A DNA stretch of 64,000 nucleotides from positions 23,154 through 87,153 of the forward strand of contig JAFGWL010000013.1 in the NCBI GenBank assembly GCA_016937175.1, read 5' to 3'. The translations under genes and the position numbers were made by a program. Of this stretch, positions 1 to 9,605 are shown in pieces. The notes beneath the pieces were generated by a model, which was given only the letters and a program-made list of their open reading frames with translations, was not told the origin of the DNA and searched no databases. This DNA is from Candidatus Mcinerneyibacteriota bacterium. GTDB lineage: Bacteria > Macinerneyibacteriota > Macinerneyibacteria > Macinerneyibacteriales > DSCS01. Within the stretch, counting starts at the first letter, position 1, and each line of letters opens with the position of its first letter.

Positions 1-403
1 TCTTTGTCATGACCAGCCGTGAGCCGTGGCTCCCCTGTTTTAATTTGACGTCATCCATATAGGTTTTGATGATAAAAAGCCCCCTGCCGTGGATTGCTGT
101 CTCGTCGGGGAGCTGGAACGCCTCTTCATCCAGAAAGGCTCCCCCCCCTTCCGGGTTGGAATCTTCGACAGAGAGAGAGATGATCTCTTTTTCCAGTGAG
201 AGATCCACATAGATCGGCTTCAAAGCCTCTTCGTGATTTCCGTGGATGATGGCATTACTGGCCGCTTCCGCCAGGGAAGCGACCAGAGTGCCTATCAGGT
301 CTGAGTTGATATCATTACGTTCAAGAAACAGCTCCACAGAGTCCAGTAGGGTTTCGAGGTAATCCAGAGATGACGGGAGCTGCAGTTTGATGAATTCAGC
401 CAT
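1..403 (-). CDS. RsbW-like anti-sigma serine kinase, HATPase domain (partial, runs off the left edge)
   Basis: Reading the minus strand from the ATG at 403 gives 134 uninterrupted codons up to the window edge, so the C-terminus is missing. The protein starts MAEFIKLQLPSS. It carries an N-box (EAASNAIIHGN, about residues 45-55), a D-x-N-x-x-G-G-G segment that stands where the G1 box lies, and GRGLFIIKTYMDDV near residues 111-124, the G2 region. This is the GHKL ATPase fold of the SpoIIAB/RsbW group, which phosphorylates a STAS antagonist and sequesters a sigma factor or acts in another partner switch. The upstream gene encodes exactly such a STAS protein and ends 2 bases before this start, so the two are almost certainly co-translated partners. 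No sigma factor gene is visible here. The family call is firm; the target is unknown. Confidence 0.85.
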   Translation of the reverse strand, partial: MAEFIKLQLPSSLDYLETLLDSVELFLERNDINSDLIGTLVASLAEAASNAIIHGNHEEALKPIYVDLSLEKEIISLSVEDSNPEGGGAFLDEEAFQLPDETAIHGRGLFIIKTYMDDVKLKQGSHGSRLVMTK

Positions 404-405
404 GT

Positions 406-750
406 TCAGCGGGTCATATCTCTTAAAGCGTCGGCCTCCGAGTCGTAGCAGTCGAACAGAGTCAGGAGCTTTGTGATGGTCAAAAGGTCTTTGATACGCT
501 GTGTGATCTTGACCAGGCTCATCTGCCCCTCTTTGGATTTAAGTGTCGTATACGCTGCGATGAGGACTCCCAGGCCTGTGGAATCCATAAAAGGAACATC
601 TTCAAAGTCGACGATGACCTTGACAAAGCCGTCTTCCACAGCCTTATTGATGGCCTCTTTGAGGGACATGACCTTTTCACCGCTGACGATCTTCCCGTGG
701 GGGCGGATCATCACTATGTTATTGGATTTTTTCTCGACATCGATCTTCAT
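406..750 (-). CDS. STAS-domain anti-sigma factor antagonist (SpoIIAA/RsbV type)
   Basis: This 114-residue protein is a single STAS domain, the usual size of SpoIIAA/RsbV proteins. The conserved phosphorylation site is present as DSTGLGVL, with Ser57 as the expected target of the partner kinase. In this family the unphosphorylated form binds the anti-sigma kinase and frees the sigma factor. The start is supported by a good ribosome binding site (AAAGGAGG) 7 bases upstream. The kinase gene follows after 2 bases, so the pair forms a partner-switch module read from the promoter at 779-806. The regulated process cannot be read from the window. Confidence 0.9.
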   Translation of the reverse strand: MKIDVEKKSNNIVMIRPHGKIVSGEKVMSLKEAINKAVEDGFVKVIVDFEDVPFMDSTGLGVLIAAYTTLKSKEGQMSLVKITQRIKDLLTITKLLTLFDCYDSEADALRDMTR

Positions 751-778
751 GTAAATCCTCCTTTCAATCTTTCACTAA

Positions 779-806
779 ATTATAGCAGATGTTTTTTTCT
801 GCGCAA
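779..806 (-). promoter_or_regulatory. Promoter for the STAS/RsbW pair
   Basis: On the minus strand TTGCGC (806-801) and a perfect TATAAT (784-779) are 16 bases apart, followed by a short leader with AAAGGAGG before the STAS start at 750. A small inverted repeat (GCAGA and TCTGC) spans the spacer and could bind a regulator, but this is weak evidence. Confidence 0.5.
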
Positions 807-811
807 TATCT

Positions 812-1363
812 TTATCCCGTTTCCGAAGGCGAAAAATCATCTTTACAGAGGGTGGCTGTAGAGAAAAAATGATGGAGTTCATATAAAAGATTTTCCGAAA
901 AGAGGGGCCGTTTTTCCAGGATCTCTTCTTTTTCCCAGAATCGTGTTTCTTCGATCTCTTCCGGATCAAAACAGACGGTTTCTCCCCTGTAATCAGCGAT
1001 GTAGAGGGAGACAAGCTCCCGCTCACGGGATGATTCCCAGATATAGCGCGTTTTGAAGAGAGCCTGCGACGGGAAAAACCCAATCTCTTCAAGAGACTCC
1101 CGTTTCAGGGCCTGGTAAAAGGTCTCACCCCAGGAGACATGGCCGCCTACGGCAGTATCCCATTTTCCAGGCTGGATCTGTTTCTTGCAGCTTCTCTTCT
1201 GTAAGAGAAAACGTCCCTCTTTATCAATGATCTGAAGATGGATAACGGGGTGCAGGATCTTTGTTCCGTCGTGACACTGGCCACGGGAGACTTTTTCCAG
1301 AGGCCTTCCCTCCGGTGAGCAGCGGATGAGCCATTCCATAGGCTCAATTCTAATGCGGGACAT
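812..1363 (-). CDS. Nudix hydrolase, IPP-isomerase/YfcD-like
   Basis: The 183-residue protein contains a Nudix box starting GHVSWGETFYQALK and continuing RESLEEIGF. It fits G-x5-E-x7-RE-x2-EE-x-G except for Ser where a hydrophobic residue is usual. Nudix enzymes hydrolyse nucleoside diphosphates linked to another group, and the Glu residues of the box bind Mg. The N-terminal layout (MEWLIRCSPEGRPLEKVSRG, then HPVIHLQIID) resembles the isopentenyl-diphosphate-isomerase-like Nudix subgroup, in which many members have unknown substrates. The gene is divergent from the transporter at 1452 and is separated from the STAS gene by its own stop and a promoter, so it probably stands alone. No strong ribosome binding site precedes the chosen ATG, so the start could be a few codons further in. 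Substrate unknown. Confidence 0.8.
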   Translation of the reverse strand: MSRIRIEPMEWLIRCSPEGRPLEKVSRGQCHDGTKILHPVIHLQIIDKEGRFLLQKRSCKKQIQPGKWDTAVGGHVSWGETFYQALKRESLEEIGFFPSQALFKTRYIWESSRERELVSLYIADYRGETVCFDPEEIEETRFWEKEEILEKRPLFSENLLYELHHFFSTATLCKDDFSPSETG

Positions 1364-1400
1364 TCAAAAAAGCAATGTTTCCTTTCCTGAACGAATATCA

Positions 1401-1428
1401 TTGACACTGAAAAAAAGGGCTATATAAT
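1401..1428 (+). promoter_or_regulatory. Consensus sigma-70 promoter for the MFS gene
   Basis: TTGACA at 1401-1406 and TATAAT at 1423-1428 both match the consensus exactly and are 16 bases apart. Transcription would begin near 1435, leaving a leader of about 17 bases before the ATG at 1452. This is among the strongest promoters in the window. Confidence 0.85.
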
Positions 1429-1451
1429 TCGCAAAGCGAAAGGGATGAACT

Positions 1452-2654
1452 ATGTTACGAGAATATCTGGAAAAGATCAGGATGATCTCTCCCAATGCCC
1501 GTTTTTTCCTCGTAGGAGGGCTTTTTAACGGGCTCGGGATGTCTGTCTTCTCTCTTTTGTTTAACCTTTACTTGAAAGATTTCGGTTATTCGGAAACAGC
1601 GATCGGACATATTCTCTCTGCCGGAGCCCTGGGAGCCGCCGTGGTGGCTGTCCCGGCAGCCATGATCATCGAGAGGTTTCATCTAAAGCATGTCCTCATC
1701 CTGGGAACCCTCCTCTCCTCCATCTCCTACGGGCTTCAGGTCTTTTTTCAGGATATCCAGTTTATCCTCTTTTTCTCCTTTACAGCGACCATGTTCATCA
1801 CCGTCTACCGGGTCTCCGTGGCGCCGTTTTTTATGCGTAACAGCACTCCCGCCGAACGGATCCATCTTTTCAGCCTCAGTTATGCCATCATGATGTTCTC
1901 CCAGCTGCTGGGGTTCTTTCTCGGAGGATTTCTGCCTAAACTGACCATGGGGCTCGGCCTTGCCGGTTCTCTGACAGAAGCTTACCGCCTTTCTCTCTAC
2001 ACCTCCATTTTTCTGACCATGATATCCGTCATCCCCTTCCTTTCCATCGAACAGAGGCCTGTTCCCCGGATAAAAAGCAGATTCGCAGAAAGGATCCGGC
2101 GCTATAACTGGGGAATAATCCTCCGGCTGATGATCCCGAAGATCTTTGTCGGGATGGGCGCCGGGCTGGTCATCCCCTTTATGAATCTCTATTTCAAGAT
2201 CGTCTTTAATCTTCAGGCAGAGACCATCGGCATCTATTTTTCCATTCTCCAGGTCTTTATGTTTTTCGGGATGCTCGCCGCTCCGTTTCTCACCAGACGT
2301 TTCGGGATGATCAAGAGCATCGTCCTCACAGAACTTTTGTCTGTTCCCTTTATGCTTACATTAGCCCTGACCCACAACCTGCCTCTGGCTGTGATGGCCT
2401 TTATCCTGAGGGGAACATTGATGAACATGAATATTCCCATAAGCAGCAATTTTGAGATGGAACTTGTACGTGAGGCTGATCAACCCTTTACCAATGCGAT
2501 TTCCATGTTGGCCTGGAACGGGGCATGGACAGTGAGCGCTCACTGGGGTGGGAGGATTATAGAGGAGTATTCCTTTTCTTTTTCCTTCTACATCACCATA
2601 GCACTCTATGTCATCTCAGCTTTGACCTACTACTTCTTCTTTAAAGACAAATAG
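1452..2654 (+). CDS. Major facilitator superfamily transporter
   Basis: The 400-residue protein is strongly hydrophobic, with about 12 predicted membrane spans in two halves joined by a charged loop near residues 200-218 (EQRPVPRIKSRFAERIRR). These are the size and shape of an MFS permease. The first half has the loop NLYLKDFGYSETAIGHILSA, and the second half repeats it as NLYFKIVFNLQAETIGIYFS, showing the internal duplication typical of the family. It sits in the inner membrane. The substrate cannot be deduced from sequence or neighbours. It is one of the few plus-strand genes, is read from its own consensus promoter, and ends 3 bases before the stop of the convergent CHAT gene, with no clear terminator between them. 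Confidence 0.85.
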   Translation: MLREYLEKIRMISPNARFFLVGGLFNGLGMSVFSLLFNLYLKDFGYSETAIGHILSAGALGAAVVAVPAAMIIERFHLKHVLILGTLLSSISYGLQVFFQDIQFILFFSFTATMFITVYRVSVAPFFMRNSTPAERIHLFSLSYAIMMFSQLLGFFLGGFLPKLTMGLGLAGSLTEAYRLSLYTSIFLTMISVIPFLSIEQRPVPRIKSRFAERIRRYNWGIILRLMIPKIFVGMGAGLVIPFMNLYFKIVFNLQAETIGIYFSILQVFMFFGMLAAPFLTRRFGMIKSIVLTELLSVPFMLTLALTHNLPLAVMAFILRGTLMNMNIPISSNFEMELVREADQPFTNAISMLAWNGAWTVSAHWGGRIIEEYSFSFSFYITIALYVISALTYYFFFKDK

Positions 2655-2657
2655 AGC

Positions 2658-5600
2658 TCAATTCCCTGTATACTTCATGGAACTCCAGTATGCCGGGTGA
2701 GGGAAGAAAAGGCGCAGTTCTTTTTTTGCTTTCCAGAGGGCCAGAGGCGCCGGAGTCCCTTTGTCAAGTTCCCGGTAGAAGTGTTTGAAGAGCATTCCCG
2801 TAGCCACATCAGAGATTCGCCAAAGCGAGGAGATGACCGCGCTCTCTTCGGTTTTCATAAAGGCTCTGTCCAGGGCTGTGACTTCATCCCCCTCCCCCAG
2901 GACTCCGACTCCCGAATCACAGGCACTCAGGACCGCCAGGCGGGCTTGAGGGGTGAGATTGCGTATCTCTTCCACGTCGAACCTGCCGTCCAGATGGCCG
3001 CCGGAAGCAAAGAGAAGATGGGAAAGAAGTGAATAATGGCGGTTAAAGTAGCCATGGCAGGCAAAATGGATGATGTCATAATCCTTTGAAGCCATCTTTT
3101 CTCTGACCGCCTCTTCTGTGGCCGCTTTCCCTTTGAGGATATCGGTGATGGGCCCGAAGATAAAACGGATCTCTCCGGCTTCTTTCTGGGCAAAATAGAG
3201 TTCCAGGTCGGGATTGTCCAGGTCCGGGTTTCCCACAGCCAGGATCGAACGGAAAGGCCCTGCCCCGGAGTTTTCCCTGAGCATGAAAAGGTCCGGGATA
3301 TAGGTCACCGGAAAACGGTCGATAAGGTACTCTCCCTTTTTTACAAGAAGAGAGAAAGGCAGATAGTTGAGGACCCCTGAAGGCGATACGACCAGGTGGC
3401 CTGACTTCGGCAGGTCAAAGGGCAGGAGAAGGTCTCCCAGACGCGATGACTCCCCGCGGATAACCTCTTCGCCGGCTGTTTCAGAGATCAGGTCGCGCAG
3501 ACGGCTTACCTCTTCATTCAGGCGCTCTTTTCCCGCCGGGATGGAGTAACCGCTGATGGCTCCGTCCAGCCAGGACAGGAGAAGAGTCCGGTTTTCAAGG
3601 ACAAGAAAAGACAGCACCAGGGTTCCCTGTGGAATCGTACCGGCGAAATCCCGCTCCCCGGGGATGTCAGCGGATCCCTTCTGATTCATGGCGATCTCAA
3701 GTTTTAAACGGTCCAGGTCTTCTTTTCTCGCTTCATATTCTCGCACGATGCTGGCGTCGTTTTTCATGAGAAGGTCGAGATGGTAGAGCTCTTTTTTCAA
3801 CTTATCAAGGGCCTCTTCCTCCTCAGGCTTCAGGGTCGATTGCCCCGCCCCCAGGGGATTATTGACCAGGAAGGCTATCCGCTTCACCTTTTCCGTCGTA
3901 AAAAAAGACTTCTCAAATAGTCCTGCATCAAAATAGGCTTCAGCCAGAGAGCGGTAGATACCCTGATATTTTTTCAATAGCTTGACTTGAAGCCCGGGAG
4001 AGTCCATATCCTCCGCCATGGCTTCCAAAAGGGAAACCGCCATTTCAAAGTGATCGATCCGGCCTGAAAAGAGACCGAGATGATTGGCGATCTCCAAAGC
4101 CGTGGATATATCCCTGATGTCAAGAGCTTCCTGCCTGGCTTTCTCCAGCATGGGTATATCCTTTGTCACAAGCCCTGTGTAGTAGGAGGCATACATGGAC
4201 TCTTCAGGAGTCAACTGGCCAAGATCCTTCATCTTCCCGAGATAAAGAAGCGCCTGCCCGGATGACCCGATCTGATAGGAGGTAATGGCCAGATGACGGT
4301 AAAGGCCTTTCAAAAGATAGCTGTTGTTCCGTGCCTGAGCTTCAGGAAGCTCACTTTCAAGAAGTGCCAGCGCTTCTTCCGGGCGTCCCGTTTCTCTCAG
4401 GATCAGGGATTTATTGATGATGAGAGCCGTCGTCTCCCCCACGATATTGTATCGGCGGGCTGTTTCCAGCGCGCCATCTATCTCTGAAAGAGCCAGATGC
4501 TCACTTCCCGTCTCCAGAAGAGCCAGGGAGAGAAGGTTTTTGAGAATGACTCGTTCAGCCTGGTTCTCTTTTTCCGGGAGGGATTGCAAAGTACGGCGGA
4601 TGTAATCCAGACACTCATGATAGGCATTCGTCTTGAAGAGAAGATTGGCCATGCCGATGGCGGCATTGATCCTGATATTCCGCTCCGGAGATTCCGTGAG
4701 AGGCCGAAACAGAGCTTTAGCCGTCTCATAGTCCCCCTCTCTCAGGCTGATGGACCCCTTGAGGAGTTCCACAGTCTGCTGTTTGTCCCGGGAACGGACT
4801 TTTTCAAGAAGAGCCCTTGCCTTTTCATTTTCATTGAAGTACTTATAGTGGATCACAGCCCGTCTGATCAGGCTTTCTTCCGTATTGACAAGGTTCAGAA
4901 GCTCTGAAGCTTCTTCGTATTGGCCGTTTTTTTCATAAAGAGAGGCCAGCTGGAGTGTCTGGTCACCGGGGATCCGCCCCTCTTTGTAGAGGGCTATGGC
5001 GCGGCTGTAAAATCCCGTTCTCTCATAGAGGATGGCCAGATTTTTCTCGTAAGCCGATTCAGGCAGCCCCTTCAGGGATATATACTCTTTCAACTCTTGG
5101 CGGATCAGTTCCGGGTCCCTCAGATGGTCTGTTGCGATGGTGATCATGAGGTAGAGGCGGCTTGTCAGGGTGGCTGTATCCTTTCGGGCCTTTAAAAGGG
5201 GGATCAAATTGGCCAATTCCCGGAAAGAACGGCTGTAATGCCCCTCTTTGTAATAGAGATAAGCCCTGCGGTCGATCTCACTTGTCTTTTCAGACAAAAA
5301 GGAAGCAAACTGTTTTTCTGTCATCTCCCTGTAGGAGAAGGTAATCTCCCCTATCTTGATTGTGTTAAGGCCTGCATAGATCAAAATATCTGTAAAAAGC
5401 CGCATAGAAATCGGAGAAGTAACCTCAGCTTCATCGACCCACAAGCCGTCCACCGTCAGGCCCTCCTTTAAAAACTGCAGCCCTGTATAGTCTCCTGCCT
5501 TACTGGCATAGGGATTGACCTGGTCACTCTCCAGGCTCCCGGAAAGACGGAAATAACCGCTGCTTTCCTCGATCAGGGGTTTCCCCTCTGACAAGGACCA

Positions 5601-8600
5601 CGGCCGGGGCATATGACGTCCTTCATAGAGAAGATAGAGCTGGGAGAGCGAAAAGGCATTATAGGCGGAAGAGCGGAACGAATCAGCCTTGCGGTCTATG
5701 ATAAAAGTGGCATCCGGCGGAATATCCTGCTCGATACGGGCTCTGTCCCGTGTAAGCAGAAGAAATTTCTTCTCCAGCCGGTAGGCGATGATATCATCGG
5801 GAGAGAGCATCCTGCGGAGGCTCTCCCCTTTCAGGAAGGGGATACCTGAGATGAGTCTGGCGCGTTGATCCAGTTTCTCCGCGTAGCGGGATGCTTCTGC
5901 AAGGTCTTCACGGCCCAGATAGTAGAAATAGTTGCCCAGATTCACCGTATCCAGCTGGGAAAAGAGCTCAGGTTTATAGAAAAGGTAGCGTATCCTCTCT
6001 TCAAAGGACTCGAACCCGGACAAAAGGCGCACAAGACGATCGAAGTCGGTTTTCTCCGTTACGGCATCTTCCAGAAGCTGAAAGGGAATATAGCCTTTGT
6101 CCCTGAAAAAGGCTGCAAACCGGGGAGCTGTTTTATCATCGGCCCGATTGATGGAATCAGATGCTTTTTCAAGGAATTCGAAACATGATTCGGGAGAAGA
6201 TCTCCTTGTCAAAAGCGCTGCATCTATATTGATCAGAAAATCAAGAAAAACATCTTCTCCCTGCAGGCTCATAAGAGAAGAGAGGACGTCGTCTCCGAGA
6301 AACCGGTGCAGGAAAAGGTAAAAAAGACGCTTCATGGCGGGACTCACTCCGGGCCTTTGGAGGAGAGAACGGATCTTCTCATAGCGCCTGAAATCCTTCT
6401 CCTGTTTGTCTACAGCTTCCCTGAGGGTGGAGAAAGACTCCTCCCGGGGAGCCGTCTTCATAAAAGCCAGAATCATCATCCATTGATGAAGCTCCTGCAG
6501 ATCCGGATCCCTGATGGCTTTCACCCGTTCCTCCATGCCTTCCAAAATTCCCAGGGGATCCGGAGATGAGTCCATATTAAGGAAGAGTGATGAAAGCTCG
6601 TTGATCAGCAGCCCCTTCTGGAACTTGTTCTCACGTGAGATCTCCAAAGAGCGGTCCAGATACTCCTGAAGGAGCTGATCATTGCCGATACGATAATAGA
6701 GAGAAGCGAAATTATTGGTGATGACCATATCCGCATAGGGGCTGTCGGAAACAGCGAGTTTTTCTTTGAACAGGTCCACGGCTGCTGACATCTCCCCTTT
6801 GTTCATGGAGGCCGCAGCCATGATGGAAAGAAGAAGGTTCCGTTCCATCTCCGGGGTAAATCCCCGGTAAGCACCGGTCTCATGAGCTCCTGAGAGCGCC
6901 ATGGCAATGCTTATATCCAGGAGGCCTCCCCCCTCTTTTTTGCGTGCCTGATCCCCCTGCAGAAGGTCCAACCCCTTTTTGGCATGAAAAAGAGCCTTGT
7001 CGGTATCGTCTCCCAACAGGGCATTGTAGGCGATATTCCTGTGATAAAGGACCTGCCGGACAGGGTCTTCTCCCGAAAGCCCCAGGGAAAGAGCCCTTTC
7101 AAAGTAACGGACAGATTCCAGATGTTTTCCTGAAAGAGAAGTGACCATTCCAAGATGTTTGAGAATATAATCCTGCCCCCGGATATCCTGGTCTTCCAAA
7201 TAGAGAGTCAAAAGTTTCCGGTCGAAGGAGGCTGTCTCTTCATATTGATTGAGATTGTAATGGATGGTGGATAAGCGGAGCAGATACTGTTTTTCCTCCT
7301 GACGTCCCTGATAAGGAGGTATCTTTCCTGACATGGCGGTATAATAGTCAAGCGCCTTGTCAAAGATCCGGAGTTTGAAGTAGATGTTGGCCATGTTCTT
7401 TTCAAAATAGCCTCTGAGAAGTCTATCGTCTGTATCGGCCAGGGCCAGGCCTGTCTTGTACTCTCCCAGGGCCATTTCCAGGTATTGCCCCTGTCCAAGA
7501 CGCTCCATCTCCTCGTAAAGCCATCCCAGGGTCAGATGCATGATCCCCTCCTGGGGACGACGGCCCACAGAGCTTACGACCAGATCCAGGGCCTCTTCAT
7601 AGGCTGCGAGGGTGAGGTCAGTTCTCCCTCGCACTTCGTAGGATGTCCCCACATAGGTCAGGGCAAACCCGTAAAGGTACTGCATGAGAGGGTCTTCCGG
7701 ATGATCCAGGTATAGGGCTTTATAACGCCCTGCTGTCTCCATGATATTTCCCAGGAGGTAATCCAGCCGGATCATGGCCCGGTTGATCTCCAGATCCCCG
7801 GGCAAGGCCTCCCTCAAAAGAAGGATTATCTTTCGTGCCTTCAGAAGGTCCTCTTCTTTTTCATACTCTTCAGCCACGGCTACAGCCCTGGACCTCAGAA
7901 AGGAGACGATATCTTTATAATAGACGCCGTTATAGCCTGATGTGAGAATATTTGAAAAGGCTGTTATCCCTTCTTCTGTCTCATAACGGCTGTAGATCTC
8001 AAGCAGGATGGGATAGAGCATCTCCCGGTTCTCATCTTCCCGGCCCTTGACCTTATGCCACTCCTGAAGTGCGCCGGCATAGTCTCCGACTACAAGGAGA
8101 GAATCCATGAGTGCCCCTGTGGCTCCGTAAAAGAGAGTGGAGCCGGGAGGGTTCTCATCCCGTATCCGGCTCAGAATATTGAGGGAATAGCCGCTCCCGG
8201 CTTTGTATTCCGCCCTCACCTTCAGATAAAGGCTCACAGCTTCGGTCACGTAACGGTCACGGTAGAAGGCGTTATTGATTATCTTTTCCAGGAGTCCGAG
8301 TGCCGGGGTTTTCCGGCCTGTCATCAGCGCTGAGCGGGCAGCTAAGAGGGAAAGTTTGTTTTTCAGCCCGGTGGAGCGGATCCTGTTTTCCAGTGTAGAA
8401 AACGTCTCCAAAACAGCGCGATGCTCACCGGCTTCATAAAGACGGAAAATCAGGCGCTCAGACATCCCCTCTTCATAAAGAGAGGGAGCCCCGGCAATAT
8501 CTTCTTTTGTGACCAGAGGTTTCAAAAGAGTCCCTTCGGCCAGGTAGGAAAATTTATCCGCCTCCCTTTCAGCCAGACGCGGGTATCCTGTTTCCAGGAG

Positions 8601-9605
8601 CTTATTGATATAATGTGTCAAAAAAAGAAGTGATTCGCGGGGCGAAAAGAGAGAGACGACTTTCTCGGCCAGAGGGAGGATCTCCTCTGGCTTGTCTGTC
8701 CGCTCCAGGTAATTGTTGTAATGGTAGACCGAAGAAAAACTGTAGGCAAGGTCTTCCCTGCTTTTATAGGAGAGTTTCGGGCCCTTTGTAAAAAAAAGGG
8801 TATCACTTGAAAGCGTAAAACTATGAAGTCCTTCTGCTCCAAAGAGATAATGCTCTCTGCCCTCCTCCGATGAAGTGAGAAAGGCTGTCTGCAGATTCTC
8901 TTCCCTTCCGGGCACATCTTCTGCCAGTGGATAGGAGAGATAATAGAGTTTCCCTGTGACAGGATCATAAAAAAGGTCTGATTTGGGCAAAGGAGAAGTC
9001 TTCAGAACCCGGATATTCCCGGTGGCGGTCTCCACGGACAGGATCTCTCTGTCTCTGAGAAGATAGACCTCCCCTTCTCCAAAGGCAAGGTCTTCCGCGC
9101 CGGAGAACTCAGACCGATAGACCTCCTTCCCCTCACGGCTTAAGATGACAAGGTCTGTCTTTCCCTCTTCGCGCGACAGGGCTGCGATCAGGGAGCCGTC
9201 GGGAGAGAACCGGGGAGACATCTCCCGGACGAAAGGCCTGCCCAGATTTGTCATCTTTCCTCCCTGCAGAAGCAGGATGTCCCCCAGGACATCATACTGG
9301 TCCGAGGTGACAAGCAGGCTTCCCCTGCTGTCAGTATCTTCCAGGCTCTCTTCATAAGATGTTGAAAAAAGAGCCTCGCTCATTTGTGCGGTAAAATCAT
9401 ATTTGATGACTTGACGGTTGTTGTTGTCGATAACGGTATAGTAGAGACACCCTGTCTCCGGGCAGAAACGCACAGATTCTATTCCCCCCAGCTGGACATC
9501 GATCTGCCCCTCAGGAGGCATCTCCTGCACGAGTCCGCTTTTGAGAGTACATCCTCCGGCTCCCAGAAGAATCAGGAGGAGAAACAGAAACGTTTTACGG
9601 TGCAC
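2658..9605 (-). CDS. Giant lipoprotein: beta-propeller, TPR arrays and C-terminal CHAT protease domain
   Basis: This 2315-residue protein begins at a GTG preceded by AAGGAG. Its signal peptide ends in GAGGC, so Cys19 is the likely lipidation site. Residues about 25-290 look like a TolB/WD-type propeller (SPRFSPDGSLIAAL is typical). About 300-1250 is a long array of helical TPR-like repeats, followed by an odd domain at about 1250-1430. TPRs resume at about 1440-1880, then a short coiled coil. The last 360 residues are a CHAT domain, a caspase-like cysteine protease fold. Its catalytic pair is visible as His2184 in HFACHG and Cys2229 in LSACDSG, followed by SAVISSLW and a C-terminal AYWSSMKYTGN. 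It is the last gene of an operon with AsmA-like and YdbL-like envelope genes and overlaps the YdbL stop by 11 bases. Location at the envelope and protease function are inferred; no substrate is known. Confidence 0.88.
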   Translation of the reverse strand: MHRKTFLFLLLILLGAGGCTLKSGLVQEMPPEGQIDVQLGGIESVRFCPETGCLYYTVIDNNNRQVIKYDFTAQMSEALFSTSYEESLEDTDSRGSLLVTSDQYDVLGDILLLQGGKMTNLGRPFVREMSPRFSPDGSLIAALSREEGKTDLVILSREGKEVYRSEFSGAEDLAFGEGEVYLLRDREILSVETATGNIRVLKTSPLPKSDLFYDPVTGKLYYLSYPLAEDVPGREENLQTAFLTSSEEGREHYLFGAEGLHSFTLSSDTLFFTKGPKLSYKSREDLAYSFSSVYHYNNYLERTDKPEEILPLAEKVVSLFSPRESLLFLTHYINKLLETGYPRLAEREADKFSYLAEGTLLKPLVTKEDIAGAPSLYEEGMSERLIFRLYEAGEHRAVLETFSTLENRIRSTGLKNKLSLLAARSALMTGRKTPALGLLEKIINNAFYRDRYVTEAVSLYLKVRAEYKAGSGYSLNILSRIRDENPPGSTLFYGATGALMDSLLVVGDYAGALQEWHKVKGREDENREMLYPILLEIYSRYETEEGITAFSNILTSGYNGVYYKDIVSFLRSRAVAVAEEYEKEEDLLKARKIILLLREALPGDLEINRAMIRLDYLLGNIMETAGRYKALYLDHPEDPLMQYLYGFALTYVGTSYEVRGRTDLTLAAYEEALDLVVSSVGRRPQEGIMHLTLGWLYEEMERLGQGQYLEMALGEYKTGLALADTDDRLLRGYFEKNMANIYFKLRIFDKALDYYTAMSGKIPPYQGRQEEKQYLLRLSTIHYNLNQYEETASFDRKLLTLYLEDQDIRGQDYILKHLGMVTSLSGKHLESVRYFERALSLGLSGEDPVRQVLYHRNIAYNALLGDDTDKALFHAKKGLDLLQGDQARKKEGGGLLDISIAMALSGAHETGAYRGFTPEMERNLLLSIMAAASMNKGEMSAAVDLFKEKLAVSDSPYADMVITNNFASLYYRIGNDQLLQEYLDRSLEISRENKFQKGLLINELSSLFLNMDSSPDPLGILEGMEERVKAIRDPDLQELHQWMMILAFMKTAPREESFSTLREAVDKQEKDFRRYEKIRSLLQRPGVSPAMKRLFYLFLHRFLGDDVLSSLMSLQGEDVFLDFLINIDAALLTRRSSPESCFEFLEKASDSINRADDKTAPRFAAFFRDKGYIPFQLLEDAVTEKTDFDRLVRLLSGFESFEERIRYLFYKPELFSQLDTVNLGNYFYYLGREDLAEASRYAEKLDQRARLISGIPFLKGESLRRMLSPDDIIAYRLEKKFLLLTRDRARIEQDIPPDATFIIDRKADSFRSSAYNAFSLSQLYLLYEGRHMPRPWSLSEGKPLIEESSGYFRLSGSLESDQVNPYASKAGDYTGLQFLKEGLTVDGLWVDEAEVTSPISMRLFTDILIYAGLNTIKIGEITFSYREMTEKQFASFLSEKTSEIDRRAYLYYKEGHYSRSFRELANLIPLLKARKDTATLTSRLYLMITIATDHLRDPELIRQELKEYISLKGLPESAYEKNLAILYERTGFYSRAIALYKEGRIPGDQTLQLASLYEKNGQYEEASELLNLVNTEESLIRRAVIHYKYFNENEKARALLEKVRSRDKQQTVELLKGSISLREGDYETAKALFRPLTESPERNIRINAAIGMANLLFKTNAYHECLDYIRRTLQSLPEKENQAERVILKNLLSLALLETGSEHLALSEIDGALETARRYNIVGETTALIINKSLILRETGRPEEALALLESELPEAQARNNSYLLKGLYRHLAITSYQIGSSGQALLYLGKMKDLGQLTPEESMYASYYTGLVTKDIPMLEKARQEALDIRDISTALEIANHLGLFSGRIDHFEMAVSLLEAMAEDMDSPGLQVKLLKKYQGIYRSLAEAYFDAGLFEKSFFTTEKVKRIAFLVNNPLGAGQSTLKPEEEEALDKLKKELYHLDLLMKNDASIVREYEARKEDLDRLKLEIAMNQKGSADIPGERDFAGTIPQGTLVLSFLVLENRTLLLSWLDGAISGYSIPAGKERLNEEVSRLRDLISETAGEEVIRGESSRLGDLLLPFDLPKSGHLVVSPSGVLNYLPFSLLVKKGEYLIDRFPVTYIPDLFMLRENSGAGPFRSILAVGNPDLDNPDLELYFAQKEAGEIRFIFGPITDILKGKAATEEAVREKMASKDYDIIHFACHGYFNRHYSLLSHLLFASGGHLDGRFDVEEIRNLTPQARLAVLSACDSGVGVLGEGDEVTALDRAFMKTEESAVISSLWRISDVATGMLFKHFYRELDKGTPAPLALWKAKKELRLFFPHPAYWSSMKYTGN

